64,000 bases of DNA. Source: Simiduia sp. 21SJ11W-1. Its GTDB lineage: Bacteria; Pseudomonadota; Gammaproteobacteria; Pseudomonadales; Cellvibrionaceae. The stretch covers positions 806,001-870,000 of the forward strand of contig NZ_CP090959.1 of assembly GCF_024138675.1 (NCBI RefSeq), read 5' to 3'. The position numbers were made by a program, and so were the translations under genes. This document shows, piece by piece, positions 18,131-26,771 of this stretch (position 1 is its first letter; the number at the start of each line of letters is the position of its first letter). The notes beneath the pieces were generated by a model, which worked only from the letters and a program-made list of their open reading frames with translations, did not search any database and was not told the origin of the DNA.

Positions 18131-18883
18131 ATGAGAACTAACCAGTTGCCGTTTCCCATTGATCGGAGCACTAATGCAGTGGAATTGCAAACAGTAAAAG
18201 CCGAGCGTTTGTATTTAAAAGTGGCAGAACAATTATCAGGCTTAATTGCCGACGGCTCTATCAAGCCCGGTGATCGCCTTCCCTCTGAGCGGGTATTGGC
18301 CGATAAGCTAGGTGTAAGCCGCCCGACGATTCGCGAGGCTATGATTGCCCTGGAAATTTCAGGGGTGATTGAAATTCGTACAGGCTCTGGTATTTACGCA
18401 ACCAAGAAACAGGCGCAGCAGCCACAGCTGGAGCTGGGTGACAAAGGCGTAGGTCCGTTCGAGATATTGGAAATTCGATTTATCGTAGAGTCGGAAGCCT
18501 GTGCGCTGGCCGCTGCGCGTATTACGCCCGAACAAGTGGCCGCATTGAAAGTGGCGCTGGCTGAAATGGAAGAGGAAGAGAAACGGCCCGATGCCTCAGA
18601 GCAGGCAGATTGGAAATTCCACCGCATCATTGCCGAAGCTACGCAAAATAGCGCCGTAATCAGTATTGTGAACTGGTTGTGGGAGTTACGTAATAAATCT
18701 GAACTGAGCACTGCCTTTATGGAGCGCTTGCGCGGTGGTGGCGTGCACCCTTCAATTGAAGATCACAAGAAAATTATTTTGGCGCTGGAGCAACGCAACC
18801 CAGAAAAGGCCCGTGCTGCAATGCGCAACCATATTGATAACGCCACTACAGCAGCGGCGACCTACTTTGGTAAAACAGAATAG
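18131..18883 (+). CDS. GntR family regulator with FCD ligand-binding domain (uronate regulator)
   Basis: The roughly 250-residue protein has a winged helix-turn-helix at about 28-95 (PSERVLADKLGVSRPTIRE, then SGVIEIRTGSGIYA) and an all-helical FCD effector domain. That domain shows EIRFIVESEACALAAARI, FHRIIAEATQNS and a metal-site His in HPSIEDHKKII. This resembles the ExuR/UxuR/KdgR-like FCD repressors that respond to uronates or KDG phosphate. The start is uncertain: ATG at 18131 is used here, but GTG at 18179 with GGAG ten bases upstream is also possible. It sits inside its likely regulon. Confidence 0.88.
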   Translation: MRTNQLPFPIDRSTNAVELQTVKAERLYLKVAEQLSGLIADGSIKPGDRLPSERVLADKLGVSRPTIREAMIALEISGVIEIRTGSGIYATKKQAQQPQLELGDKGVGPFEILEIRFIVESEACALAAARITPEQVAALKVALAEMEEEEKRPDASEQADWKFHRIIAEATQNSAVISIVNWLWELRNKSELSTAFMERLRGGGVHPSIEDHKKIILALEQRNPEKARAAMRNHIDNATTAAATYFGKTE

Positions 18884-18977
18884 GGCAATTGATTCTGTGG
18901 CGGCTTGCTGCCCAAAACTGCCTGTTTATCAGGGGCTCTGGAAAAAAGTAAAACAAGTATTATTGATCTAACGAAAC

Positions 18978-19002
18978 GGCGCCTGAATTGGCGCCTTTTT
19001 AT
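18978..19002. terminator. Intrinsic terminator between FCD regulator and uxuB
   Basis: A GGCGCC stem with a six-base TGAATT loop is followed by TTTTT. It lies between the convergent regulator and uxuB genes and could serve both. Confidence 0.8.
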
Positions 19003-19008
19003 TGTTTG

Positions 19009-20520
19009 CTATTTACATTCGATAGATTGAAGCACAGCCACGGTTTGCTCGTGTAAAAAACGTGTAAAGGCGTGGTGTACCGCGCTAGTAAATTGGGCGT
19101 CGTTTAACAGCAGGCTGGGCACAATGCCCGAGTGCGTTAGGAGGGCGATGCTTTGCTCTGTAGTGGGAAAGGCTTTGTTGTCACACTGCTTTGCAATCAT
19201 ATCCAACAGCGCTCTACAGCCCGGATCGTTGACATCATAGCTATCCGATTGCAACCGGCTCTTGGTTAAAAAGGCAAGCCATGCACCTACCAGGGTGGCG
19301 ATTTGGTGAGTGGGTTTGCCCAATTTTAGAAGCTCGGTGGCAGGCTCGAGTGCGCGTTGCGGTAATTTCTGTGAACCATCGGAGGCCACTTGAGCGCACC
19401 GGTAGGGAACCTTTGCATTGGCGAAACGGGCAATCAGTGTTTGGCAGTACTCATCAAGATCCACCCCTTTCAGGCTCGGCAGCGTTGGCCGCATGGCGCT
19501 TTGCATCAACTGTTTTACAAAGCCGCGAATGGCCGGGTCGTTTACTGCTTCATGGATGTAGGTATAGCCGGCCAGGTGTCCGAGGTACGCCAAGGCCGAG
19601 TGGCTGCCATTAAGTAGTCGCAGTTTCATTTTTTCGTAAGGCGCCACATCGTCCACCACCAGTGCGCCAGCGCTCTGCCAATCCGGTGTGGGTGCCACGA
19701 AATTATCTTCAATAATCCACTGCCGAAAGGTTTCGCAGATCAGTGATCCCTCATCTTTGAGACCGGTTTGTTGCTCTATGGCTGCTTGGTGTTCGGCAGT
19801 TGTGGCAGGCACTATGCGGTCTACCATGGTATTGCAAAACCCGAGATTGGTTTGAATCCACTCAGCCAAAGCGGAATCTACTAAGCGCGCAGCGCACAAC
19901 AGTGCGTCGCGTAGCAGCTGGGCATTGTTGGGGAGATTATCGCAGCTCAATACGTTAAAGCCCGCGATCTGATTTTGCATTCGATTGCGAGCGGCCGCCA
20001 ATAAAAAGCCTATTACTGTGCGCGGGTGTGTAGGGTGTGTGATGTCGTGTTGAATGTCCGGCAGGCTAAGGTCGAGTGATCGGCTGCCGGGTTTCAGGCA
20101 ATAGCCTTTTTCAGTTACCGTTAGGGTGACATTTGTGGTGGTTTCAGCACTCAGAACATCAATTACCGCCTGCGGATCCTCAGGTGCTACGAGCACTCGC
20201 GCTATTGCGCCAATTACCCGCAGGGATTCTGAGTTTTGATCCATCTCCTTTAGCGTATACAGATATTGCTGGGGCGCCATTTTGTCGCGCATTGTGGGGC
20301 TGCGCATGCTAACCCCGATGATGCGCCAGGGCCCGCTGCTCCTGGCTAAAATATCGTCGATGTAAACCGCTTGGTGAGCGCGGTGAAAGTTGCCGACGCC
20401 CAGGTGCACAATGCCCGCAGTATTGGTTGCGGGGTTGTATGCAGGCACTGAGAGTTTGCCACTGGCGGATGCCTTTGGCGTTGGGCAATCAGATAGAGAT
20501 TCTAGATTTAACTGGCGCAT
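19009..20520 (-). CDS. uxuB: Fructuronate reductase (mannitol dehydrogenase family)
   Basis: UxuB reduces D-fructuronate to D-mannonate with NADH. The 503-residue protein shows the long-chain mannitol dehydrogenase start IVHLGVGNFHRAHQAVYIDDIL, a central CDNLPNN, and the substrate/catalytic motif KMKLRLLNGSHSALAYLGHL containing the conserved Lys, Asn and His. The neighbour uxuA favours the fructuronate (UxuB) over the tagaturonate (UxaB) reaction. The gene is last in the uxuA-uxaC-uxuB operon, five bases after uxaC. Confidence 0.88.
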   Translation of the reverse strand: MRQLNLESLSDCPTPKASASGKLSVPAYNPATNTAGIVHLGVGNFHRAHQAVYIDDILARSSGPWRIIGVSMRSPTMRDKMAPQQYLYTLKEMDQNSESLRVIGAIARVLVAPEDPQAVIDVLSAETTTNVTLTVTEKGYCLKPGSRSLDLSLPDIQHDITHPTHPRTVIGFLLAAARNRMQNQIAGFNVLSCDNLPNNAQLLRDALLCAARLVDSALAEWIQTNLGFCNTMVDRIVPATTAEHQAAIEQQTGLKDEGSLICETFRQWIIEDNFVAPTPDWQSAGALVVDDVAPYEKMKLRLLNGSHSALAYLGHLAGYTYIHEAVNDPAIRGFVKQLMQSAMRPTLPSLKGVDLDEYCQTLIARFANAKVPYRCAQVASDGSQKLPQRALEPATELLKLGKPTHQIATLVGAWLAFLTKSRLQSDSYDVNDPGCRALLDMIAKQCDNKAFPTTEQSIALLTHSGIVPSLLLNDAQFTSAVHHAFTRFLHEQTVAVLQSIECK

Positions 20521-20525
20521 AAGAT

Positions 20526-21914
20526 TCAGAGCTTGTAAGCACTTTTTGCAAGTGAGTAGGTAAGGGCCTGGGCCAGCTCGCAGGCTTCGCTGTCACTGAG
20601 CCTGTGTTCTGCAACCAGTTGCGCGAGGAAGGCGCAATCCATGCGGCGAGCCAGATCGTGCCGCGCCGGGATTGACAGGAATGCACGCGTGTCGTCGTTA
20701 AAACCTGCGGTGTTGTAAAAGCCTGCAGTTTCCGTTACCTGCTCCCGATAGCGTCGCATGCCCTCGGGGCTATCGTGAAACCACCAGGCCGGCCCGACTT
20801 TCAAGGCGGGATAGTGGCCCGCCAAAGGTGCCAGTTCACGGCTGTAACTGGTTTCGTCCAGCGTAAATACGATCATGGAAAACTTGGGGTCATTGCCGTA
20901 CTTATTCAGCAGTGGGCGCAAAGCATGAACATATTCCGTTTGCAGCGGAATGTCGGCGCCTTTATCGCGGCCGTGGCTCATAAATAGTGGATTGTTATGG
21001 TTTCTATAGCAGCCAGGGTGTAGCTGCATCACTAGGCCATCATCAAGGCTCATTGCGGCCATTTCCGTTAGCATCTGGCCGCGAAACAGGTCTGCCTCTT
21101 GTGCGCTTAATGCATTTTTCTGGGCGCGCTGAAACAGGGATTCACACTCGCGCGCAGATAAATCCGCGGTGGTGGCCGTGGCATGGCCATGGTCTGTGGC
21201 CGTGGCGCCATGGGCAATAAAGTGTTGTCTGCGCTGGCGCAGCGCTTGAAGATAGCCCTGATATTGGGTGGTATCTTCGCCGGTTAGCTGGCCTAGGGCA
21301 TGCAAATTGTCAACAAACGCAGGTTGTTCTGGGTCTAGCAAATCGTCTGGCCTGAAGGTGGTGATTACCCGCCCTTGCCAGTCGCTATCGATTATTTTTT
21401 TGTGATGCGTTAAAGGGTCAAGTGTGCCTTCGGTAGTGGCCAGTACTTCAATGTTAAAGCGCTCAAACAGTGCTCGTGGCCTGAATGCCTCTGTGGTTAG
21501 CTGGTCTTGAATTTTCTGGTAGTAGCGCGAAGCTGATTGATCGCTTAAGGGTTCATCTATTTCAAAGACGTGCTGAAAAACATAGTCGAGCCAAAGCCGC
21601 GAAGGGGTGCCGCGAAAAAGATGATAGTGGTGCGCGAAAATCTTCCACACAGCTTCCGGATCGGCGCTGGCGCCAATGCCGAGTGACTTGAGTGGCACAC
21701 CCTGGCTATATAGCATGCGAAACACATAGTGATCCGGCTGAATCAGGAGTTCTGCAGGGTTGGTAAAGTGTTCATTGTCGGCAAACCAGCGCGGATCCGT
21801 ATGGCCATGGGGGCTGATAATGGGCAGTGCTTTTACTTGCTGGTATAGCTCGCGGGCTATGGTGCGGGTAGTTGAATCTGCGGGAAACAGCCTGTCTTCA
21901 TGCAATAGGGCCAC
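20526..21914 (-). CDS. uxaC: Glucuronate/galacturonate isomerase
   Basis: UxaC interconverts D-glucuronate and D-fructuronate (and galacturonate and tagaturonate). The 462-residue amidohydrolase-fold protein shows ISPHGHTDPRWFA with the metal His residues near the N-terminus, WLDYVFQHVF, and LHPGCYRNHNNPLF. The length fits the E. coli enzyme (470). It is the middle gene of the operon. A palindrome at 21953-21982 separates it from uxuA. Confidence 0.95.
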   Translation of the reverse strand: MALLHEDRLFPADSTTRTIARELYQQVKALPIISPHGHTDPRWFADNEHFTNPAELLIQPDHYVFRMLYSQGVPLKSLGIGASADPEAVWKIFAHHYHLFRGTPSRLWLDYVFQHVFEIDEPLSDQSASRYYQKIQDQLTTEAFRPRALFERFNIEVLATTEGTLDPLTHHKKIIDSDWQGRVITTFRPDDLLDPEQPAFVDNLHALGQLTGEDTTQYQGYLQALRQRRQHFIAHGATATDHGHATATTADLSARECESLFQRAQKNALSAQEADLFRGQMLTEMAAMSLDDGLVMQLHPGCYRNHNNPLFMSHGRDKGADIPLQTEYVHALRPLLNKYGNDPKFSMIVFTLDETSYSRELAPLAGHYPALKVGPAWWFHDSPEGMRRYREQVTETAGFYNTAGFNDDTRAFLSIPARHDLARRMDCAFLAQLVAEHRLSDSEACELAQALTYSLAKSAYKL

Positions 21915-21952
21915 GAAATCGCCTCTGCTTTTACGGTTGGATTAATGCCAAG

Positions 21953-21982
21953 AACCCAATGCCTAAGCGTAGGCTTTGGGTT
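21953..21982. other. Intercistronic hairpin between uxuA and uxaC
   Basis: AACCCAA and TTGGGTT with inner GCCTA/TAGGC form a long stem within the 114 bp gap. No T-run follows in the direction of transcription, so it is more likely an mRNA-stabilising or processing hairpin than a terminator. Confidence 0.55.
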
Positions 21983-22028
21983 ACTTGTATTTATTAGTCG
22001 GCGTGCGCAAAGCCTGTGTTCAGGCAAG

Positions 22029-23216
22029 TTAGCGCTCGCGCAGTTGGTATGCGAGGGTGTGAATCACGCCACGCAACTCTGCCAGCCCCTTTAGCCTACC
22101 AAGATAAGAGTAGCCGGGCCTTACGCCGGGCACACCAATCTCGTCTGCCAGTGTGTGGCCATGATCCGGGCGCATAGGAATGCGCGATTCGGGCTCATTG
22201 GCTGCATGGCGTCGTTGTTCTTCGGTGAGCAGCGCATTAATCAGGCCCACCATGTCATTATCGCCGGTAAGATGGTCAGATTCATAAAATGAACCGTCTG
22301 CCTCCCGCACTACGTTGCGCAGGTGCACAAAATAAATGCGCGGGCCAAATTCCTTGGCCATGGCCACCAGGTCATTATCGCATCTCGCGCCGTAGGAGCC
22401 TGCGCATAATGTAATGCCGTTGGCGGGGCTAGGCACTGCGTTCAAGATAGCGCGTACATCCTCCGCGGTGGATACCACCCTGGGGAGCCCAAACAGCGAA
22501 AATGGCGGGTCATCCGGGTGGATGCACATCTTAACGCCCACCGATTCAGCCACCGGGATAATACGTTCTAAAAAGGCAAACAGGTTCGCTCTGAATCCTT
22601 CGTTGCCTAGGTCTATAAACTGTTGCAGCGTTTGCTGGATGCCGGCGCGATCGTGTGAGCCTTCGCCGCCAGGCAGCCCCGCGATAATATTGCGCTCGAG
22701 CAGTGCGATTTCCTCGCGACCCATGCCTTGCAGTCGCGCCTTGGCCTTGGCCAGCACTTGTTCATCGTAACTTTTTGCGGCGTTCGGGCGCTCCAGTACG
22801 TAGACATCGTAAGCGGCGAAGTCTGTCATTTCAAAGCGCAATGCTTGGCTCTTGTTCGGTAGGGTGTAGGTCAGGTTGGTGCGGGTCCAATCCACTACTG
22901 GCATGAAGTTGTAGCAAACAGTGGTGACGCCAGCTGCCGCAGCGTTGCGAATCGACTGGCAGTAGTTGTCGATCATCCGCTCAAAATCGCCGGTGCGGGC
23001 CTTGATATTGTTGTGCACCGGGATTGACTCGATGACAGACCATTCAAGCCCTTCTGCTTCTATTAATGCGCGCCGCGCTTCAATGGCGGCTTGTGGCCAA
23101 ACTTCCCCTGCGGGTATTTCGTGAAGTGCACTGACAATTCCCGTGGCGCCGGCTTGGGCAATGTGCCGCAGCGAAATGCCATCCTCAGGACCAAACCAGC
23201 GCCATGTCTCTTGCAT
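22029..23216 (-). CDS. uxuA: Mannonate dehydratase
   Basis: UxuA dehydrates D-mannonate to 2-keto-3-deoxygluconate. The 395-residue protein begins MQETWRWFGPEDGISL, the family start, and contains LCAGSYGARCDNDLVAMAKEF, IYFVHLRNV and RPDHGH, which carry the metal-binding Cys and His residues. Upstream in-frame extension to 23417 would run over the regulatory region and is rejected. It leads the minus-strand operon, and its product feeds KdgK. Confidence 0.95.
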   Translation of the reverse strand: MQETWRWFGPEDGISLRHIAQAGATGIVSALHEIPAGEVWPQAAIEARRALIEAEGLEWSVIESIPVHNNIKARTGDFERMIDNYCQSIRNAAAAGVTTVCYNFMPVVDWTRTNLTYTLPNKSQALRFEMTDFAAYDVYVLERPNAAKSYDEQVLAKAKARLQGMGREEIALLERNIIAGLPGGEGSHDRAGIQQTLQQFIDLGNEGFRANLFAFLERIIPVAESVGVKMCIHPDDPPFSLFGLPRVVSTAEDVRAILNAVPSPANGITLCAGSYGARCDNDLVAMAKEFGPRIYFVHLRNVVREADGSFYESDHLTGDNDMVGLINALLTEEQRRHAANEPESRIPMRPDHGHTLADEIGVPGVRPGYSYLGRLKGLAELRGVIHTLAYQLRER

Positions 23217-23255
23217 TTCGGAGTCTCTCTCAGGGTTAGAAATAGGTTGCCTTAC

Positions 23256-23280
23256 AATTGGTAAGACCACTTGTCCAATT
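23256..23280. promoter_or_regulatory. Operator-like motif upstream of uxuA and the beta-helix lyase
   Basis: AATTGGT, then RCCACTTG and CCAATT, lie forty bases before uxuA, with outer arms AATTGG and CCAATT. The 23217-23601 interval is the divergent control region for the uxuA operon and the secreted lyase, and I see no gene in it. Confidence 0.6.
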
Positions 23281-23601
23281 AAACCCAAACTGCCTGGGAA
23301 TGGCAAGTAAATAGGCCAACTTTTCCAGAGATTTTTTCCATTTAGCCTGAATTTTGTGCAAATCCCATAGGATTGAGTGGTTAGTAATTGCTTTTTTGCT
23401 AAAAAGGTAGGTGGCAAGGTTGTAAGGCCAGTTTGCTTGGTCTAGCTTCGATGGGTCGATAGCGGGCCCTTTACTCGCATTGACCAGCCGGCGGAGCGCA
23501 TTCTTTGAACCGAATCGCCGTCAAAGTGGAACGGAATATGGGCAGCAGTAACACGGAGTGTCACCGGCTGTAATCCTTTTACTTTTACAGGAATGATAAT
23601 A

Positions 23602-25644
23602 ATGAAAAAGCACGAATTTTCCCGCGCAGGCAGGACTGCAATGATAACCACACTGGCAATGGGTGTTGCGATTGCCAACGCACAGGCGGCACCCGGCTAT
23701 AACGACGGCCAGAGTTTACCTCAAAGCTATGCGCAGGTAATCCAGGCAGCTAACCACGGTGTAATTGCCAATGATGGTCTGGATGATGCGCATGCTATTC
23801 AGGCCATCATCGATAATCAAATCAGCGCAAGCAACAGTGCAACTAATCTGATAGCAATTCAATTGCCAGCCGGTGAGCTGCACATTGATGATGAAATTCA
23901 TGTGGATAAATCCGGCGTGGTGATTGTAGGCGCAGGCACTAGCCCCCAATCCGGTACGCGATTGGTGGTTCGCAGCTGGCAACCCTATGGGGAGGCCAGC
24001 GACGGCGCGCCAGATTTCGACAAAAAGTACTGGCCAGGATTTGGCGCATTTCGTGTAGAAACCCGTGCCAAGCACCCCAACGAGCAGGCTTATGAAGGTT
24101 CCATTAATTTTCATTGGAAGCACAGTATGGAAATTGTGCAGCCTGCCAACATTGGCGACACCGTATTAACACTTGAGAGCGGCAAGGCAGGTAACTTTTC
24201 TGTTGGTGATCTCATTTATGTTGGCGCGGCGAACGATACGGCGTTTCTGGATTTGGGCGAGGTTCCCACCAGTAAACGATCCAAAAGCCATATAACTACA
24301 GGCCACATGCGCACCCAAATTTTTGATGTGGCGGCGGTCAATACAGGGGCAAATCAGGTGACGCTCAGTGCGCCTTTGGAGTTTGACATAGAGCCTGCCA
24401 ATAGCAGTGGCTACAAGAGCAGGGTGATGCCTGTGACGGCAGTAGCAGGCGTGGGCTTTCGAGATTTTTACCTGACGATGTCTACCCAGGGTACTGCGTG
24501 TGCAGGCTTCAATGGTGGTGATTTTTCACCACAAAACCCCAACGGGGTTGGGCATAAATACTTGAATCTCTGCCCGAAAGACGCGCTGCATGGCATTATT
24601 TTCAAATGGGCAGTTAACGGCTGGGTGGAAAACGTACAGATGGAAATGGTGGGCTCTCACCCGCTGGTTACCGAGTTCGCTCGCAATATGACCTTTAAAA
24701 ACAACGTACTTTCCGGATCCTGGAATAAGGGCGCGGGGGGCAATGGCTATTTTCGTGGCTCAAAAATTTACGATAGTCTGATTCAGGGCAATACGCTTAA
24801 TCGTTTGCGCCACTTGACCTTGCAGTGGTCTGCTACCGGCAACATTGTTGAGCAAAACACCTTAGACTGCGATATCAATCTGCACGGCGGCTGGGAGCGA
24901 AATAATCTGATTCGAAACAATCAGGTGAGTGTACCCTTTGAACACCGGAGTTGGAGTAACGGCCAGCCGGGTACGGGTACATGGCAGCCGGTCTGGTATG
25001 GCTCTGGCGATCATGCCAGTAATTGGGCTGGCCCTACTGGCCCGAATAATGTGTTCGTTGACAATCAGTTTTCTAAAGCCCTCTCAGAAGGCGCCCCTAT
25101 TCAGCCTTGGGGGCTGTTTGATACGCCCGGCGTTTCTTACGCATTCGCGTGGGATGGCGCGGCATTTAAACATCTGAATATTTCGGGAACGCCGGTAGAC
25201 ACCTGGACCCAGACCCATGCAGAAGATGTTGCGGCCGAAATGCCTTTGTCTGGCGTGCTGGCTTCAGGCTCGCCTACACCAACGCCTACACCAACACCAA
25301 CGCCTACACCAACACCAACGCCAACGCCAACACCAACACCAACATCAACGCCAACACCTGGTTGTAGCCAAGTGGTTGATGTGCCCTGGGATAGTCGCAC
25401 GGAGGTGACTTTGTCTCAGGGAAGTTGTGTAAGGTTCGATCGGGATTTGTCTGGTGAGACAGTTCAAGTGTGGGACAGCAATGCCAATCCCAGCTGCGAC
25501 TTCCGTGGCTCAGTGACCTCGGTAGATGGCGGTGGGTCGCTCAATGTTACCGGCAATTACCATGCGGCCAATAACTTTAGCGGTACAACGCTCGCGTTCA
25601 GCAGTAGCAATAGCTGCCCCTATGTGAAAGTGCGCGCCTATTGA
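23602..25644 (+). CDS. Secreted right-handed beta-helix polysaccharide lyase-like protein with linker and C-terminal module
   Basis: This 680-residue protein starts with a Sec signal peptide ending near ANAQA. The start is ATG 23602, eight bases after AGGA. Residues 25-560 look like a single-strand right-handed beta-helix of the pectate-lyase superfamily: DDAHAIQAIID and LPAGELHIDDEIHV entries, then ladder repeats such as NGYFRGSKIYDSLIQGNTLN. The catalytic residues cannot be assigned by reading. A Thr-Pro linker follows, then a 93-residue module (588-680) with four Cys, probably carbohydrate binding. The neighbours suggest a glucuronate-containing substrate. It is divergent from uxuA. Confidence 0.75.
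   Translation: MKKHEFSRAGRTAMITTLAMGVAIANAQAAPGYNDGQSLPQSYAQVIQAANHGVIANDGLDDAHAIQAIIDNQISASNSATNLIAIQLPAGELHIDDEIHVDKSGVVIVGAGTSPQSGTRLVVRSWQPYGEASDGAPDFDKKYWPGFGAFRVETRAKHPNEQAYEGSINFHWKHSMEIVQPANIGDTVLTLESGKAGNFSVGDLIYVGAANDTAFLDLGEVPTSKRSKSHITTGHMRTQIFDVAAVNTGANQVTLSAPLEFDIEPANSSGYKSRVMPVTAVAGVGFRDFYLTMSTQGTACAGFNGGDFSPQNPNGVGHKYLNLCPKDALHGIIFKWAVNGWVENVQMEMVGSHPLVTEFARNMTFKNNVLSGSWNKGAGGNGYFRGSKIYDSLIQGNTLNRLRHLTLQWSATGNIVEQNTLDCDINLHGGWERNNLIRNNQVSVPFEHRSWSNGQPGTGTWQPVWYGSGDHASNWAGPTGPNNVFVDNQFSKALSEGAPIQPWGLFDTPGVSYAFAWDGAAFKHLNISGTPVDTWTQTHAEDVAAEMPLSGVLASGSPTPTPTPTPTPTPTPTPTPTPTPTSTPTPGCSQVVDVPWDSRTEVTLSQGSCVRFDRDLSGETVQVWDSNANPSCDFRGSVTSVDGGGSLNVTGNYHAANNFSGTTLAFSSSNSCPYVKVRAY
25273..25359 (+). 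repeat. Thr-Pro linker-coding tandem repeat
   Basis: Repeats of the hexamer ACACCA/ACGCCT encode about 28 alternating Pro and Thr residues between the beta-helix and the C-terminal module. Such linkers are common in secreted carbohydrate-active enzymes of this group. Slippage here could vary linker length. Confidence 0.85.
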
Positions 25645-25662
25645 TCACGATTGTTTGAAGGT

Positions 25663-25716
25663 CTGCGCCCTGGTAGGGCGCAGTTTAAAAAAGGGGCTTC
25701 TAAGCCTCTTTTTTTT
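25663..25716 (+). terminator. Terminator of the beta-helix lyase gene
   Basis: Two stems follow the stop codon: CTGCGCCC with GGGCGCAG, then AGGGGCTT with AAGCCTCT, ended by eight T. The second is a good intrinsic terminator in the plus direction. Confidence 0.8.
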
Positions 25717-25721
25717 GCGCG

Positions 25722-25744
25722 AAAAAAAGCCCCGCGAGCGGGGC
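25722..25744 (-). terminator. Terminator reading leftward, 180 bp after kduI
   Basis: GCCCCGC and GCGGGGC form a stem followed, on the minus strand, by seven T. It would end transcripts from the kduI operon, or from a promoter at the orphan operator near 25885. Confidence 0.75.
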
Positions 25745-25880
25745 ATGAGGGCGAGAGATAATACCGTTTACATCGAGCGCGCTGACATTGATTTGGCGCT
25801 CACGCTTTCGCGCATGCGGGAAGCCTGCTTGGGAGTTTTGCCCACAGCGAGTTTACTCTGGCTGCATCTTGGCATGGCTC

Positions 25881-25916
25881 TAATTATTGGACAAGTGGTA
25901 AGGCCAAATAATTGCG
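25881..25916. promoter_or_regulatory. Orphan copy of the uronate operator downstream of kduI
   Basis: Read on the minus strand it gives TTTGGCCTTACCACTTG then TCCAATAATTA, nearly the same as the site before uxuA. It is after the kduI stop and far from any recognised start codon. On the minus strand it would drive a transcript of about 150 bases ending at the 25722-25744 terminator. A 35-codon minus-strand frame at 25768-25875 lies in that span but lacks a ribosome site. Nothing else is seen in 25745-25880. Confidence 0.5.
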
Positions 25917-25922
25917 ATTGTA

Positions 25923-26753
25923 TTATCCAATATCGGCCATTGTCAGGTGGTCCATATCGTCGAATTCCTGGTTTTCACCGCCCATCGCCCAAATAAAGCT
26001 ATAGCTGCAGCTGCCGGCGCCGGAATGAATAGACCAGCTGGGCGAGGCGATGGCCGTGCCTGCAGCCAGAGGCAGCGCCCGTGTCTCCTGTGGGCTGCCC
26101 ATAAAATGAAACACGCGCTCTGTTTCGGGCAAATCGAAATACATGTACACCTCAGTGCGGCGGCGGTGGGTGTGTGGCGGTTTGGTGTTCCAAACGCTGC
26201 CGTCGCTTAATTGTGTAATTCCCATAACCAGTTGGCAGCTGTCTACAATACCCGGGCAAATGGATTGGTAGATAACCCGCTTGTTGCTGCTATTGGTATC
26301 GCCCAGGGCTATCTGGTTGGCCTTTTCCTGCGGTACATGGCAGTGCTGTGTTTGGCGATGTGCAGGATAACTGACGAAATAAAATTGCGCGGGTAATGCT
26401 GAATTGGTGCTTTCAAACTCAACGCTTTTTGCACCTCTTGCCACGTAGAGGCTGTCTAGCTTACTCATGGTGAAGCGCTCGCCATCAACGATCACGGTGC
26501 CATCGCCACCTATATTAATAATGCCCAGCTCGCGCCGCTGGCAAAAATATTCGCTGGCCAGCTCTTTGTGGGTGGGCAGAGCTAATGTGTTAGCGGTGGG
26601 CACTGCAGAGCCTACAACCGCGCGATCCACATCGGTATAGGTAAGCTGGAGCTCGCCTGATTTAAACAGTTGATCTATAACAAACGCGTCTTTGAGTTCC
26701 GCATTGGTCATGCGTTGGTAGCGAACCTGATCTGCTGTATGTAAAAAATTCAT
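25923..26753 (-). CDS. kduI: 5-dehydro-4-deoxy-D-glucuronate isomerase
   Basis: KduI converts 4-deoxy-5-keto-uronate, formed spontaneously after lyase and GH105 action, to 2,5-diketo-3-deoxygluconate. The 276-residue cupin protein has the zinc-site block PPHTHRRRTEVYMYFD (two His and a Glu) and a later His in SPSWSIHSGAGSCSYSFIWAM, plus the ASEYFCQRRELG entry. It follows the DUF4861 gene by 18 bp in one operon. The next step is KduD, encoded on the other side of the divergent promoter. Confidence 0.96.
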   Translation of the reverse strand: MNFLHTADQVRYQRMTNAELKDAFVIDQLFKSGELQLTYTDVDRAVVGSAVPTANTLALPTHKELASEYFCQRRELGIINIGGDGTVIVDGERFTMSKLDSLYVARGAKSVEFESTNSALPAQFYFVSYPAHRQTQHCHVPQEKANQIALGDTNSSNKRVIYQSICPGIVDSCQLVMGITQLSDGSVWNTKPPHTHRRRTEVYMYFDLPETERVFHFMGSPQETRALPLAAGTAIASPSWSIHSGAGSCSYSFIWAMGGENQEFDDMDHLTMADIG

Positions 26754-26771
26754 AGTTTCATCCGGTTGATA

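Noticed and set aside
19009-23216. Reading the uxuA-uxaC-uxuB operon as a galacturonate (uxaAB) operon
   Set aside because: UxuA is clear from its Cys/His motifs, which fixes the mannonate branch. UxaC acts on both uronates and does not decide.
25768-25875. A 35-codon minus-strand gene under the orphan operator
   Set aside because: There is no ribosome binding site and the peptide is Lys/Ser-rich with no recognisable feature. Kept only as part of the possible small transcript.
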